From Isoetes taiwanensis (taxonomy: Eukaryota > Streptophyta > Lycopodiopsida > Isoetales > Isoetaceae), in the NCBI GenBank assembly GCA_021234155.1, contig JAJEKV010000009.1:6623546-6687545 (forward strand): a stretch of DNA of 64,000 nt, in the 5' to 3' direction. Each line of letters opens with the position of its first letter. Within the stretch, counting starts at the first letter, position 1. A model generated the notes under the pieces. It was not told the origin of the DNA, searched no databases, and saw only the letters and a list, made by a program, of their open reading frames with translations. Position numbers and translations under genes: made by a program. Positions 42,116-52,443 of this stretch are shown here, in pieces.

Positions 42116-42440
42116 CCTTTCATAATACTTATCTATATCTGCAGGGACTTCTCCAACAATTATTTGCATGCATTCTTATATTATTTGTAAATGGTTTGTT
42201 TCAATTAGTCCACATTTGTAGATATTGTTAAGCTTTTCATTATTTGTTGCTTATATTCATATCCTTTCATAATACTTATCTATATCTGCAGGGACTTCTC
42301 CAACAATTATTTGCATGCATTCTATTCTAGAACCTATAAATCGCTGCTCATCATTATATTATTTGTAAATGGTTTGTTTCAATTAGTCCACATTTGTAGA
42401 TATTGTTAAGCTTTTGATTATTTGTTGCTTATATTCATAT
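42116..42440. repeat. Tandem duplication, unit 146 bp
   Basis: Copies at 42116-42261 and 42262-42440 both start TCCTTTCATAATACTTATC and are almost identical. The second contains an extra piece of about 35 bp (around ATTCTAGAACCTATAAATCG). Near identity implies a recent duplication. Confidence 0.9.
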
Positions 42441-42469
42441 TCTTAAGCATCTGATAGAATCGTCCAAGG

Positions 42470-43262
42470 GTTTTCTTAAGACTGCACATGGTATTTATTG
42501 GAGGTATGGTGGAATTCCAATTAGAAAAAGTGAGGTAAATGGAGGAAAAGTTGTTGCAACAATATTTTCAGCTATCATTGGTTGCTGGTAAGTGTATAGA
42601 TGCATTTGTTCCAAGTCGACCATACTAAATCATAGGATAAACTTCCTAGATTATTAGGCATATTAACTCTAAATTGACTTGTTCCGAAGATTCCTGGACC
42701 AGGTGACGCCAAGCTTTGCAGCATTCTCCAAAGCAAGACCAGCAACTTACCAAATTATACAGTTGATTAACCATGAGCCTATTATAAATGTGAAAGGGTG
42801 ATGTTTTATCTGGTGTGAAGGAAATGTGGACTTTTACAATGTGTAGTTATCCCTCAAGGATAAGTATACATTGTAAAAGGATTAGTGTTCCTTAAATCTC
42901 GACAGCAAAAATTGTGGCATTTGTTGGCAGCAATAGTTCTAGAAAGAGCATTGTTATTTCACTTATTGAAATGTCTTATGATCCTAGTTTAGGTATAATT
43001 TGAGATCATCTACATATGCTCATACTATACAAAATTGGTTTATAGATTGGTTTACTAGTAAGGAGAAGGTGATGCTTGATAATTATGATATAGCATTAAG
43101 TTGATTTAGGACATAAATGGTGTCGGTCAATCAGGAGTCTGCAATAACGATTGAACAAAATATCCTCTATAGCAACCATGATGCCACACCTGAGGATTTA
43201 AAGCATGCTACAAAGTCAGCAAATGCACATAGCTTTATGGCACAAGCATGCTACAGGTGTCC
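42470..43262 (+). pseudogene. ABCB (P-glycoprotein/MDR-type) transporter pseudogene
   Basis: Exon-like blocks with plant ABCB signature. 42480-42587: YGGIPIRKSEVNGGKVVATI followed by FSAIIGG and a good donor GTAAGTG. About 42692-42800: DQVTPSFAAFSKARPATYQI, the start of the linker to the nucleotide-binding domain. 42902-42995: KIVAFVGSNSSRKSIVISLI, a damaged Walker A (family GSSGSGKST). 43066-43105: VMLDNYDIALS. 43117-43262: MVSVNQESAITIEQNILYSN then KSANAHSFMAQ, the Q-loop region. Several stops, and no signature or Walker B motif, so only part of one half-transporter remains. ABCB proteins are plasma-membrane exporters such as auxin carriers. Confidence 0.88.
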
Positions 43263-44506
43263 AACTTTGGAACCTGCCAAAGTACCTACACTGGGTACTT
43301 CAGAAATGTGTACTATTTTCTTGTTCTTTCTATCAAAACTGATTCAAAAGTTCAAAATAAAAGTCAAACGCATGTTAATGTTGAAATTCAAGATAAAGAA
43401 AGTACTTTTGGAGGTGAAAATGGATGAATCCTATTTAACACTTATTAGTTATTGAGGCATCATATAAGTGTACAATACCTAGTGTTGGGTACTTTTTTAG
43501 GTGGTTTTATGGTCCCTACATAATACATTTTAAGGTACACTGGAGCATGCTTATGCCCTTTATCACTTAGCTTCCAGAGGGATACAAGAAGATATTTGGT
43601 ATATTTACACCTTAAGAAGGTGGTAGCATGTTTAATTATTGATTTTCAAATAATACAAGAAACATACTTCCATTACTGACATACCTGATTTTACTAGACA
43701 TAAGTCAATGAGTGGGATATCCCATGCTGAAGAACCCTATTAGATCTGCCACACATTGACCTTCTATAAGAATGAGATATAAGTCTTTTGTGAGGCTTGA
43801 CGTCCCTTCTACATCTTGCTGCTTGTCGTCTGTCTTGGCATAATATATACCGGATATATGTGGCATAGAAGTATCAAGTATATAAATAGATCAAAAAACT
43901 ACAGTGCCTTATAATACAAGTGAGATCTACTTAGTCGATTGCCATGATTCTATGGATGTCATGGGACAATATTATAGGATTTACTTAGTTGATTGCCATG
44001 ACTCTATAGATATCGTAGGCAATATTGTTTATGTCGAAATCCGTACGTTTAAAAAAAGGTTTTTTAAACTTTTTGAACATTTTTAAAAATTTTGAAAAAA
44101 AATCTTTAAAAATGTATTTCATATAAAAAAATGTTAAAAATCTTTAAAATCTTTAAAATCCTTAAAAATCCTTAGACTGCGATTTTTTTTATCCAAATAT
44201 ATGATATTTTTGAACTTATTTATTCTTGTATACGAAATATTCTTATATTTCTTAACCTCTATAATAATGTCTTTCGAAACTTTCTTAAGAGTTGCATGGA
44301 AAACAACTATGATATCTTTGTACTCGAACTTAACAGTTAGCTTCTGATTTGGCATGCTATGTCAGCAAAATGTGCATTTTAACAGTAGCAATGCGCAATT
44401 CTTTTTTATTTTTTTATTTTTTTTTTGCCATACCAAATCATAAAAATCCTTTAAAAAATGTGAGGATTTTTATAGAGGTACTTTAAAAATAAAAAATGCG
44501 TTGCTT
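43263..44506. other. AT-rich region with short repeats
   Basis: No gene. A 54 bp tandem duplication lies at 43924-44030 (both copies carry ACTTAGT and GATTGCCATGA). Around 44050-44170 are AAATCTTTAAAAT-type simple repeats. Two copies of TGGGTACTT flank 43290-43490. Confidence 0.5.
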
Positions 44507-44954
44507 AATATGTAGCAAAATAACAGGGGGTTCCAGGGGGATTTGATATGGATGTAAAAATAACAATTCTTGAAACCATAGACTAAAAGAATTGAATAAG
44601 TTATAAAAAAACATAGATTCAAAATAAAAAATAATTACATTAGCTCACTGGGTATATTGGTTAAAGTAGTCTTATTAGGACATTGAATTATTTTGGTAGA
44701 GGTTCGAGCCCTCGTATTTCATATTCTTAAACTTTAGGCAAAGCCGTATAGAGGTTCAATATTCCCTCAAAACCTTAGGCGAAATCGTATTTCATATTTC
44801 AAAATTATAGGTGCCTCCAATCATAAGTGACTATAAGCAAAACGAGAGGTGCTCACATGGCCCAACATACGATCTGGGTCGTAGGATCGACGAATCCGAT
44901 GACTGTGGTAGTCCAGGGTGCACCTCGTTTAGAATATGTAGCAAAATAACAGGG
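44507..44954. mobile_element. Insertion-like segment with 22 bp direct repeats and tRNA-like promoter
   Basis: An identical 22-base sequence occurs at 44507-44528 and 44933-44954 (both contain TGTAGCAAAATAACAGGG) and bounds 404 bp. Inside, 44641-44715 resembles a tRNA: A box TAGCTCACTGG at 44641 and B box GGTTCGAGCCC at 44701, with a T-arm hairpin GAGG-TTCGAGC-CCTC. This fits a SINE-type insertion, though the tRNA-like part is not at one end as in typical SINEs and the repeats are long. Confidence 0.5.
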
Positions 44955-45189
44955 ACAACATTGGCCGTAGGACATTGATACAGCATTGTATATTATTTTT
45001 TGATTGCCTCTTGCATGACTTGGTTATACTTATTCTCATTCGTCGCGCCCAACACCCCATGCGGCCGTCGAATTCACCCATCCCACGGCTCCCGTATGGC
45101 CAGCGCGCGACCAGTGCAAATACACTTAGAAATACTTGGTCACATTACATTTGTAATCAAATACCCTATGATTTGCAATGGTTGCCAAT

Positions 45190-45285
45190 CCCGTCAATAC
45201 AGGGACTCGAACCGTCATAAAAGAAGAACAAAATCTTTATGTGGGTCCTCTAACCAACAGTTCAAACACCTCTAGGTGCTTAAGA
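45190..45285 (-). repeat. tRNA-derived SINE-like head, minus strand
   Basis: On the minus strand the sequence reads GTTGGTTAGAGGACC (tRNA D-loop-like, A box) and about 40 bases later GGTTCGAGTCC, a perfect B box (45207-45217). Cloverleaf stems are poor, so it is not a functional tRNA. The following GC-richer sequence down to about 45040 may be the SINE body. Confidence 0.5.
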
Positions 45286-45299
45286 AGGAAGATATTTTT

Positions 45300-46048
45300 C
45301 TACTCTTTTTTGTGATCCGACTCCTCTTGCACATCAATGGCATAGGCTACCCCATTGTCTTCATTTCCCCCTTGGACCCCCAATCATTTTTATGCTTATT
45401 CAAGAAGAAAAGCAGCATATGATTAGGCACCCCTTGATATTTCAGTTTAAACAAAGCTAGATTGTATGGAACCAGGTGTAATGCCCTTATAGGAAGTTGA
45501 AACCATTTTTTATTGCGAAGGATGGAAGCCAGAAGCTGCATTATTCACCTGATGATCTACGGTACTTGATGATCTACGGTAATGACAATGTGTGAGTGTT
45601 TTCTGGTCAAAGTCTCTCGTCACGGGTAGTATAACGAGGTATTGTTGCTACAATACCTTTTATTGTAATATTTAACAGATGAGTAACTTAAGGAACTATC
45701 TGAGCAGTTTCCTCTCATTCTATCTTCACTTTGAAATGTAAAGTGTAGCAGTTTGCTAATGTCGGGATAACCGTTCTTGCACGGACTGCAGTTAGAGGAC
45801 TCTCATTATCTTATCTTAGAGACTAGAGATAGTGCTATAGTATTTGAACTTCTCATCCACCTTAAGAATGGCTGTAGTTTGCCATAGTTTGCCATCTGGC
45901 CCTTCTTTGTTGGTTGTCTATTTTTGGCTCGTACATTGCTTGGATTGATTTGTGTGTTGGCTATTTTATGGTCATCCAAAAACCGTAAGGGTTTTACCAT
46001 CATTAATAAGTGCGATTCAAAAACCTTAAGGGTTTGCCACACAATCTC
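45300..46048. other. AT-rich spacer
   Basis: No gene or clear element. It ends in a 22-base poly-T at 46049-46070 that abuts the repeat family. Confidence 0.4.
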
Positions 46049-46070
46049 TTTTTTTTTTTTTTTTTTTTTT

Positions 46071-46705
46071 CTTATTTTGAGGATATCATAATCTAATTGT
46101 TTTAGTAACTCAACGAATTGCAATTAGGTTAAATAGGTTAAATCAGTTGAATAGCTTATGTGGACTTCATTAAATAGGTTATGAATATTTAGACTAATGA
46201 TTTATTTCAGATTTTCATTGTCTTTGCATGCTTTGTTTGAATTTCAAAATGGCAACCACATTCATTATCTTTACCTTGCCATACATTGCTTGAGAGTAAG
46301 AATTTGTTTTTATATAATAATACTTTCTTTTTGTTGGTTGGGTCCCATGGCCAATTTGGTCTCCGTGGACATTAAATTGCAACCTTTTTTTCTTATTTTT
46401 GAGGATACCATAATCTAATTGTTTTACTAACTCAACGAATTGCAATTAGGTTAAATAGATTAAATTAGTTGAATAGCTTATGTGGACTTCATCAAATAGG
46501 TTATGAATATTTATACTAATGATTTAATTAAGATTTTCATTGTCTTTGTATGCTTTATTTGAATTTCAAAATGGCAACCACATTCATTATCTTTACCTTG
46601 CCATCCATTACTTGAGAGTAAGAAATTGTTTTTCTATAATAATACTTTCCCTTTGTTGTTTGGGTCCCATGGCCAATTTATGGCCAATTTGGTCTCCGTT
46701 TGTGT
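46071..46705. repeat. Tandem pair of an approximately 320 bp repeat unit
   Basis: Copies at 46071-46391 and 46392-46705, each starting CTTATTTTxGAGGATA and ending near GGCCAATTTGGTCTCCGT. A third, shorter copy lies at 48163-48412. In two copies the unit leads directly into a TG-type microsatellite. Confidence 0.88.
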
Positions 46706-47775
46706 GTGTGTGTTAACAGTGTGTGTAATATGACAAAACATGACATAATACTTAGTTACACTGCAGGGAGCAGAATATATCATAAACATGCTCATTCTGA
46801 TACCTTGACAATGATTTGAATAACTTGAAAAGAATTCAAAATCATAATACTCCTACTGGATTATAGAATCGGATTCCAATATAATACCTCTGGATTATGT
46901 AAACTAGTCTGACAATCATAACAAAATCTCCACAATTAACCAAAATTATCTAGACATTGACTGTAGATATAATGGAATCATAACCTGATTCCACAAACAA
47001 GTCAAGGCCAATAATGCTTACATGAGCCAGTCCATCAGTGTTAGCACTACCATCGGTGAAACGAAGAACAAATGACAGAAAAAATGACAGGAAAAACAAC
47101 AACAAAGGAGGGTAACAAAAAGAAAAAAAAGCAAATTGGAAACCGCCAGGAAATAGAAATGGCAGAGAAAACCAAAAGGAAAATAATAAAGAAAGAAAGG
47201 AGCACCGGAACACACTTGGAAGGAGAACCTGGAGGCAGCAAACCGGAAGAAGACAAGGAGAAAGACAGAAACGACAAAACTGAACAGAAAAGGACAACAA
47301 AATGACAAAATCAACAAACGGCTAACCTGACAGGGCGGCCGTACACAGCACCGACCGTCAGCGCAGAAGGGGAGCAGAAGAGGAGAGAAAAAAAGAAAAA
47401 AATTGAAATAAAAGCCACGAAAATGGAAAGAAGGGAAAAAAAGGAAAAAATAGGAAAAATAGAAAAACCAAGCAGAAGAAAAGAAAAGACCATAGAATAA
47501 AAATTAGAAAAGGCCAAACAAAATAGTAACAAGACAACTTGGGACTCAAAAAATTAGCCAAACAAAACCATGACACCACACCTTAGGACACAACCAAGTA
47601 TATGGTTTGAAGAAAATCCAAAGCAACTGGCCATGGATCATATAGGCAGTAAGCAGTGGAGCGAGGCCAACTTGACGATAAAGAAGGCCAAAATTTGGTT
47701 AGCAAAAATGTATAATCCCAATGACCAATCATTGGAACAAATAATTTTGGTCTAGTATTTTGTAAGTAGAGAATT
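46706..47775. other. Insertion-like block, partly purine-rich
   Basis: By comparison with the unbroken unit at 48163-48597, about 1 kb here separates the repeat unit from its microsatellite and tail. 47060-47560 is strongly purine-biased and T-poor on the plus strand (for example GAGAAAAAAAGAAAAAAATT). It resembles LINE B in base composition and may be a fragment of such an element. Frames here are low-complexity and I do not call a gene. Confidence 0.5.
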
Positions 47776-47950
47776 GTGTGAGTGTGTGTGCGTGCGTGCG
47801 TGCGTGCGTGTGTGTGTCAGTCTGATTGTCTATCTGTCTGTCTGTCTGTCCGTCCGTCCGTCGTCCGTCCGTCTTGCTCATTTTTGCTACCAATGTGTAT
47901 CAGGAACGCATGGAAGGCAAGGAATGCATGCTCATATTTTAACTAAAGTG
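47776..47950. repeat. Compound microsatellite and unit tail (copy 1)
   Basis: TG/GTGC repeats, then TCTG, then TCCG repeats (to about 47875), followed by a unique tail (TTTGCTACCAATGTGTATCA and following) that recurs at 48533-48597. Confidence 0.9.
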
Positions 47951-48162
47951 TATTCGCTCGTAGTCAATTTGTGAAATGTTGCAAATTAGTAAGTTCACGG
48001 GCATGACATACCATCTTAGCAAGATAGTACAAAAAATCTCACGAGGCGAATATTAGTAGCCAATGATTTCTAGCTATTTAATTAGAAGGTGCTTAACAAA
48101 ATACCCTGAACTAAATGAAGGGGTATATGAGGAGGTTAACCTTCCCTTCAAGGTCTCAAGGG

Positions 48163-48421
48163 ATGCAATTAGGTTAAATAGATTAAATTAGTTGAATAGC
48201 TTATGTGGACTTCATTAAATAGGTTATGAATATTTAGACTAATGATTTATTTAAGATTTTCATTGTTTTTGTATGCTTTATTTGAATTTCAAAATGGCAA
48301 CCACATTCATTATCTTTACCTTGCCATACATTACTTGAGAGTAAGAAATAGTTTTTCTATAATAATACTTTCCTTTTGTTGTTTGGGTCCCATGGCCAAT
48401 TTGGTCTCCGTGCGTGCGTGC

Positions 48422-48461
<40 letters not shown>

Positions 48462-48597
48462 TTGTCTATCTGTCTGTATGTCTGTCCGTCCGTCCATCCG
48501 TCCTCCGTCCGTCATCCGTCCGTCTTGCTTTTTTGCTACCAATGCGTATCAGGAAAGCATGGAAGGCAAGGAATGCATGCTCATATTTTAACTAAGG
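48163..48597. repeat. Unbroken repeat unit, microsatellite and tail (copy 2)
   Basis: Contains the 250 bp body (48163-48411), a compound GTGC/TG/TCTG/TCCG microsatellite (48412-48530) and the tail. It shows the original order that is interrupted in the other copy. Confidence 0.88.
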
Positions 48598-51334
48598 GTC
48601 TCAAGGGGGTTAGCTGCCGATAAGGCCTGGCAGTGCCGATGCAACAAAGCAAGGGGCAAGCAGGCTATGACACCGTTTTTCCAAGCGCCAGCCAGCACTA
48701 CATACATTTTTTCTATTTCCTTGTTCGATTCTAAATGTTTTTAGCAGATTTACAATGCATGTTCCTGCTCTTGATTTGTCAAACATTGGATCTTGAAGCA
48801 TGCAGAAAGCAGAATGATGCCTCTTCTACAAGAGCTAGTCGGCTATGACAGAGCCATCTCTTGAAATCGCATTTTGCAGATGCAGTTGCTAGAATGAAAC
48901 CCTATGGTAGCGCCATCTATACCAGCCTGCATTAAGACTTTTTTTTTTTTTTTTTTTTCTGTCTGATTCCATAGCTTTTGCTTGTATTTACATGGTTTTG
49001 GGGGATCTATATACTATCTATCTATATACATGTTCATGCTCTTGATTTCATCATGTTTTGCAGATGCAGATGCAGATGCCGGATTGAAATCCTGTGGTAT
49101 ATTTTTCCAAGATTAAGAGCATAGTTGTTGCTAAGAAGGGTAAGAAAAGATACAGGGTTCAAGTTGATTTTAAAGAGGGTAAGCATCAATGGAAATGTTC
49201 AGCGCTCTCTCATATAGATTAGATTTCTAATAAAGTTCGTTAAAGCAGATTCGGGCTTTTGTGTCTAGGTGCTTATCATTCGGGTGGCCATGAACTCTAA
49301 GCCATAGCCACGGATGATTCTGCAGTCTGCTAGTTTAAGAGATGGCATCAAATCTGTTTATGTTTCTGACAAGGAAACATTAAATTTAATATGCCAGTGA
49401 AGGAATATTTTAAAGATTGAGGAAGGAATGTTCTGAAGATTATCACTGATAATCCTTGAAATATTCTTAAGATGCTGCAAGTTACAACTTTTAACCTCAA
49501 TTAGATCTATCGGTTGCAAACAGTTAGATCGTAATAATCTTCGGGCCCAATAATTTAAAGTTTTATATCTTCATTGACATTATTAATTCTCTTCTTTTTA
49601 TCTTTATCTATTCTATTCTATTTTTGATATTTTTACATGTCTCTCCGCTTTTTTCTTTTTCTCTGTCTAGTTTTTTTTATCATTTCTGCATATCACCACA
49701 TTCTCTGTTTGAAGCAAATACTGGATATATCACTATTGACCCATGGCATTGGGGCAATCCGTAGTGCTTCGGCACCTTATTTCTTAAGTCATATGAAGGC
49801 CTAACAATATTTCTTTTCTATGTGATCCAAGGAATTGCAAGAATAAAGCCACATCTATGTGATATTTTATTGCCATCGTATTTGAGTTTAAATCCCAAAT
49901 GTGCACAGGGTGCTAGCGGAGCGAGCGCTACATTCTTGTTTATACTTATGATGAGACTTTTAGCATATTGTCCTTCAAGGAAAACCAAATTTATTTTAGA
50001 CACACATATATGATGAGACAAATGATTGTCCCTTGAAGAAAAAGCATACCAAATGAATTACATAGTTCTAAAAAAGGCATCTTGGCTTTGTTCAAGCTGT
50101 AATAGTGATTTATAATTCTTCTCCCAAATTGGTAAATGATCTAAGAAATAGCACTTCGCATTATACACGACCAAATTATTCCTAGTATAAATTGACTTCA
50201 ATATAGATAACTTCCATAAAAATGTTATATATAAAGTTTAACTGTAGCGACATCATACTCTACTATGGCTGCCATCAGCCATAAATTTGGGGTCTCCGTT
50301 AGTCCCCAGAAGACATCTGAAACTAGGCATGCCATTTTATTGAAACTAGATATGCCATTTTATTAAACTGCCCCCAAAACAACGACTTTCTAAGCATTTA
50401 ATCATTCAATTGCTTATTTGCTTATCCTCAAGTAACTTTGCAATCAGTTTATATAGAATAAGATAGCAGCAATTGTGCTGCACAAAATAATTTTTCCGCT
50501 GGATAAGGTTCGAAACAAAATAGACGTAAGCACGCAGGATTCCTACTTATCTTCCGAGGAGGAGTTAAGTACAAATGTTAGCCCAATCACCATTCTCAAA
50601 AAATGGAACTTGGATGTGTTGGCTTAAAAGAATGGGATTAATCATGTCCCGACTTGAATGATCCATAAGTATTTTCTTAGGTTGGCCTTGTGCCAAATGG
50701 TTGTGATTTATATCCCCTAGATGGAGACTAGTTTTAAACAATGATGACTTTATCGTCTTCTAGCTGCTTCTAAACCATAGAAATGGTGGCAATTGTTTCC
50801 TATTTTTCCAACATTTTTATGGAAACGAATTAAGTAGAATTGGATCTCTTACCATAAAATTGAGGTTTTTACTGTAAAATGTCCATTAATTTGGCGAATT
50901 TACTACAATTGAGATGCAATATTATCAAATATTGGCGATTTTATAAAGTTGTTTTAGCGTACGCATCCTAGTAAACCATCGAATCCAGATTTTAAAAAAT
51001 GGTACTTTACGAAATTTCACACCTTAAAATCATCACTGGTTTTAAACCTTCAAGAATCTATTATAGTTGTTCAATACACAGTCACCTAAGTTCACCTTAC
51101 ATTATTGTAATCTACTATGACTCACCAAAGTTCGCCTTACATTATTGTAATCTATTATGACTGCCTCACAAATGTGCCTTCAGTTTTGAACAAATATACT
51201 CGATCTCATTGTTCTGGCCTTCATTCTTCAATGATGTCGATTGCTCCTAAATGCAAATTAAATCAACATATTCATAAAAGCCACCAATGCACAAGGTGAA
51301 TGCAAAATAGAGAATATATGCCCACCATTGATAC
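48598..51334. other. AT-rich region, no gene called
   Basis: Nothing convincing. A poly-T run is at 48936-48958. A short coding-like stretch near 49110-49185 reads KSIVVAKKGKKRYRVQVDFK with GTAAGC following, but has no partner exon. Small frames elsewhere are unsupported. Confidence 0.4.
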
Positions 51335-51460
51335 GAGTGTTAAGCTGTTTTTCTTTCTCCTCTCGCATGGAACAAGAGATCCTCCAGAAGATGTTGCCTT
51401 TATTTTTCCACTTAAAACTATTGGATTGTCATCCATCCATTCCAAGTCCTCAGAAGACAT
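51335..51460 (-). CDS. EML (EMSY-LIKE): EML-like gene, exon after the Agenet/Tudor domain
   Basis: 126 bp, minus strand. Acceptor TTTATTTCCAG precedes it and the possible donor is GTATCA. It reads MSSEDLEWMDDNPIVLSGK then a Ser/Gly and basic stretch (PCERRKK). In EML proteins the Agenet/Tudor module is followed by a segment of the form IxPEDIxW, which SSEDLEW matches. Splicing to the 51535-51603 exon keeps phase 0. If the donor is not used, the frame runs on to a stop at 51272. Confidence 0.75.
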
Positions 51461-51534
51461 CTGGAAATAAAGTGTCATTTTATTAAGCTGCACATCACTT
51501 AATAAAATGACACACAAAACAACGCAAAGCTTAC

Positions 51535-51603
51535 CTCGTTCAAATTTACCCATTCCCATGTCTCATCTTCAGTGTTCATATCATAGCATATAGCATGTTT
51601 TTC
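51535..51603 (-). CDS. EML (EMSY-LIKE): EML-like gene, exon with second half of Agenet/Tudor domain
   Basis: 69 bp (23 codons) with acceptor ATTATACTAG and donor GTAAGC. It reads EKHAICYDMNTEDETWEWVN followed by LNE. The YDxNTxxETWEWVNL run is diagnostic of EMSY-LIKE proteins, chromatin readers that bind histone marks and act in plant immunity and flowering control. The domain binds chromatin in the nucleus. Phase 0 at both ends. Confidence 0.85.
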
Positions 51604-52326
51604 CTAGTATAATCAAGAACAAACAAATAAAAGTTAATGGTCATGCTAATACAGGATGTTTCTTAGATGGCAGCAGCATTTGATTTTTCAACTTTGAGTC
51701 TGAAAATATTACGGTGATCAAAACAATTCTTCCACTTGCATTTATTAGAAAAAAAAGTATAACCCTCTTAGAAACTCCTTTCCCATCGAATCAAAGTGCA
51801 CTATATAGCACGACAATGAAGGTACTTTGGTCTAAATGAAGAAATTGTGGGAAAGACTAGAATGATTAGTTATCAGTAGTGAAAGAGATTGTGCTGGGCC
51901 TCGCCCAGCATAAAAGGCCATAACATGTTAGTACTTGCTTTTTGTTCCAGTTTTTTTGGGCGCCTACTTTTGGTATTTGTTCTTTCATCTTTTGTCATCA
52001 CCATGGTATCAGCATAAGAAACAAAGGGAGGATCTTTGCCTATTCTCGAACTTTCCTGTTTTCGATCTGTTTTTGATAGGTTAGGCCACAGAAGAAGATT
52101 AACTTTAATGATGATAGCTAGTCTTTGTGGAGATATCAATTCTTGGGGAAAGTGGTTAAAGATTTGAGCTACAAAAAAACTGCTCTTTAAAACTATTCTC
52201 GATCAGTGTTCATAAGTCTTATTACAGAGATTGGGTCATTGCAAATATAAATAGTTTAGTTGGCCTTCAAGTCTGATTGACTTCAATGACGAAAGGACCT
52301 ACATAAAAAATCCAACTTAGACTTAC

Positions 52327-52443
52327 ATTTTTGGGGGCGTAACGCACTATGACTCCCTCATAGAAGCAATTGTCAGCCGGCCATCGTATTTTCACCTTCT
52401 GACCAACACATTCAATTCCCTTCTTCTTGCCTAAGGATTGCTC
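52327..52443 (-). CDS. EML (EMSY-LIKE): EML-like gene, exon with first half of Agenet/Tudor domain
   Basis: 117 bp (39 codons), acceptor TTGATATTCAG and canonical donor GTAAGT. It reads EQSLGKKKGIECVGQKVKIR then WPADNCFYEGVIVRYAPKN. The WPxDNxFYExVIxxY pattern is the first half of the EML Agenet/Tudor fold. Joined to the next exon it gives a continuous domain without frameshift or stop. The 723 bp intron between them is the part duplicated at 40.8-41.15 kb. N-terminal ENT-domain exons should lie at higher coordinates but I did not find them. Confidence 0.85.

Noticed and set aside
44641-44720. Functional tRNA gene
   Set aside because: A and B boxes and a T-arm exist, but D-stem and anticodon stem do not pair and there is no acceptor stem; better seen as SINE-like.
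47072-47305. Lys/Glu/Thr-rich 77-codon frame and overlapping Phe/Leu-rich minus frames
   Set aside because: Low-complexity products of a purine-biased tract; no domain or conserved pattern.
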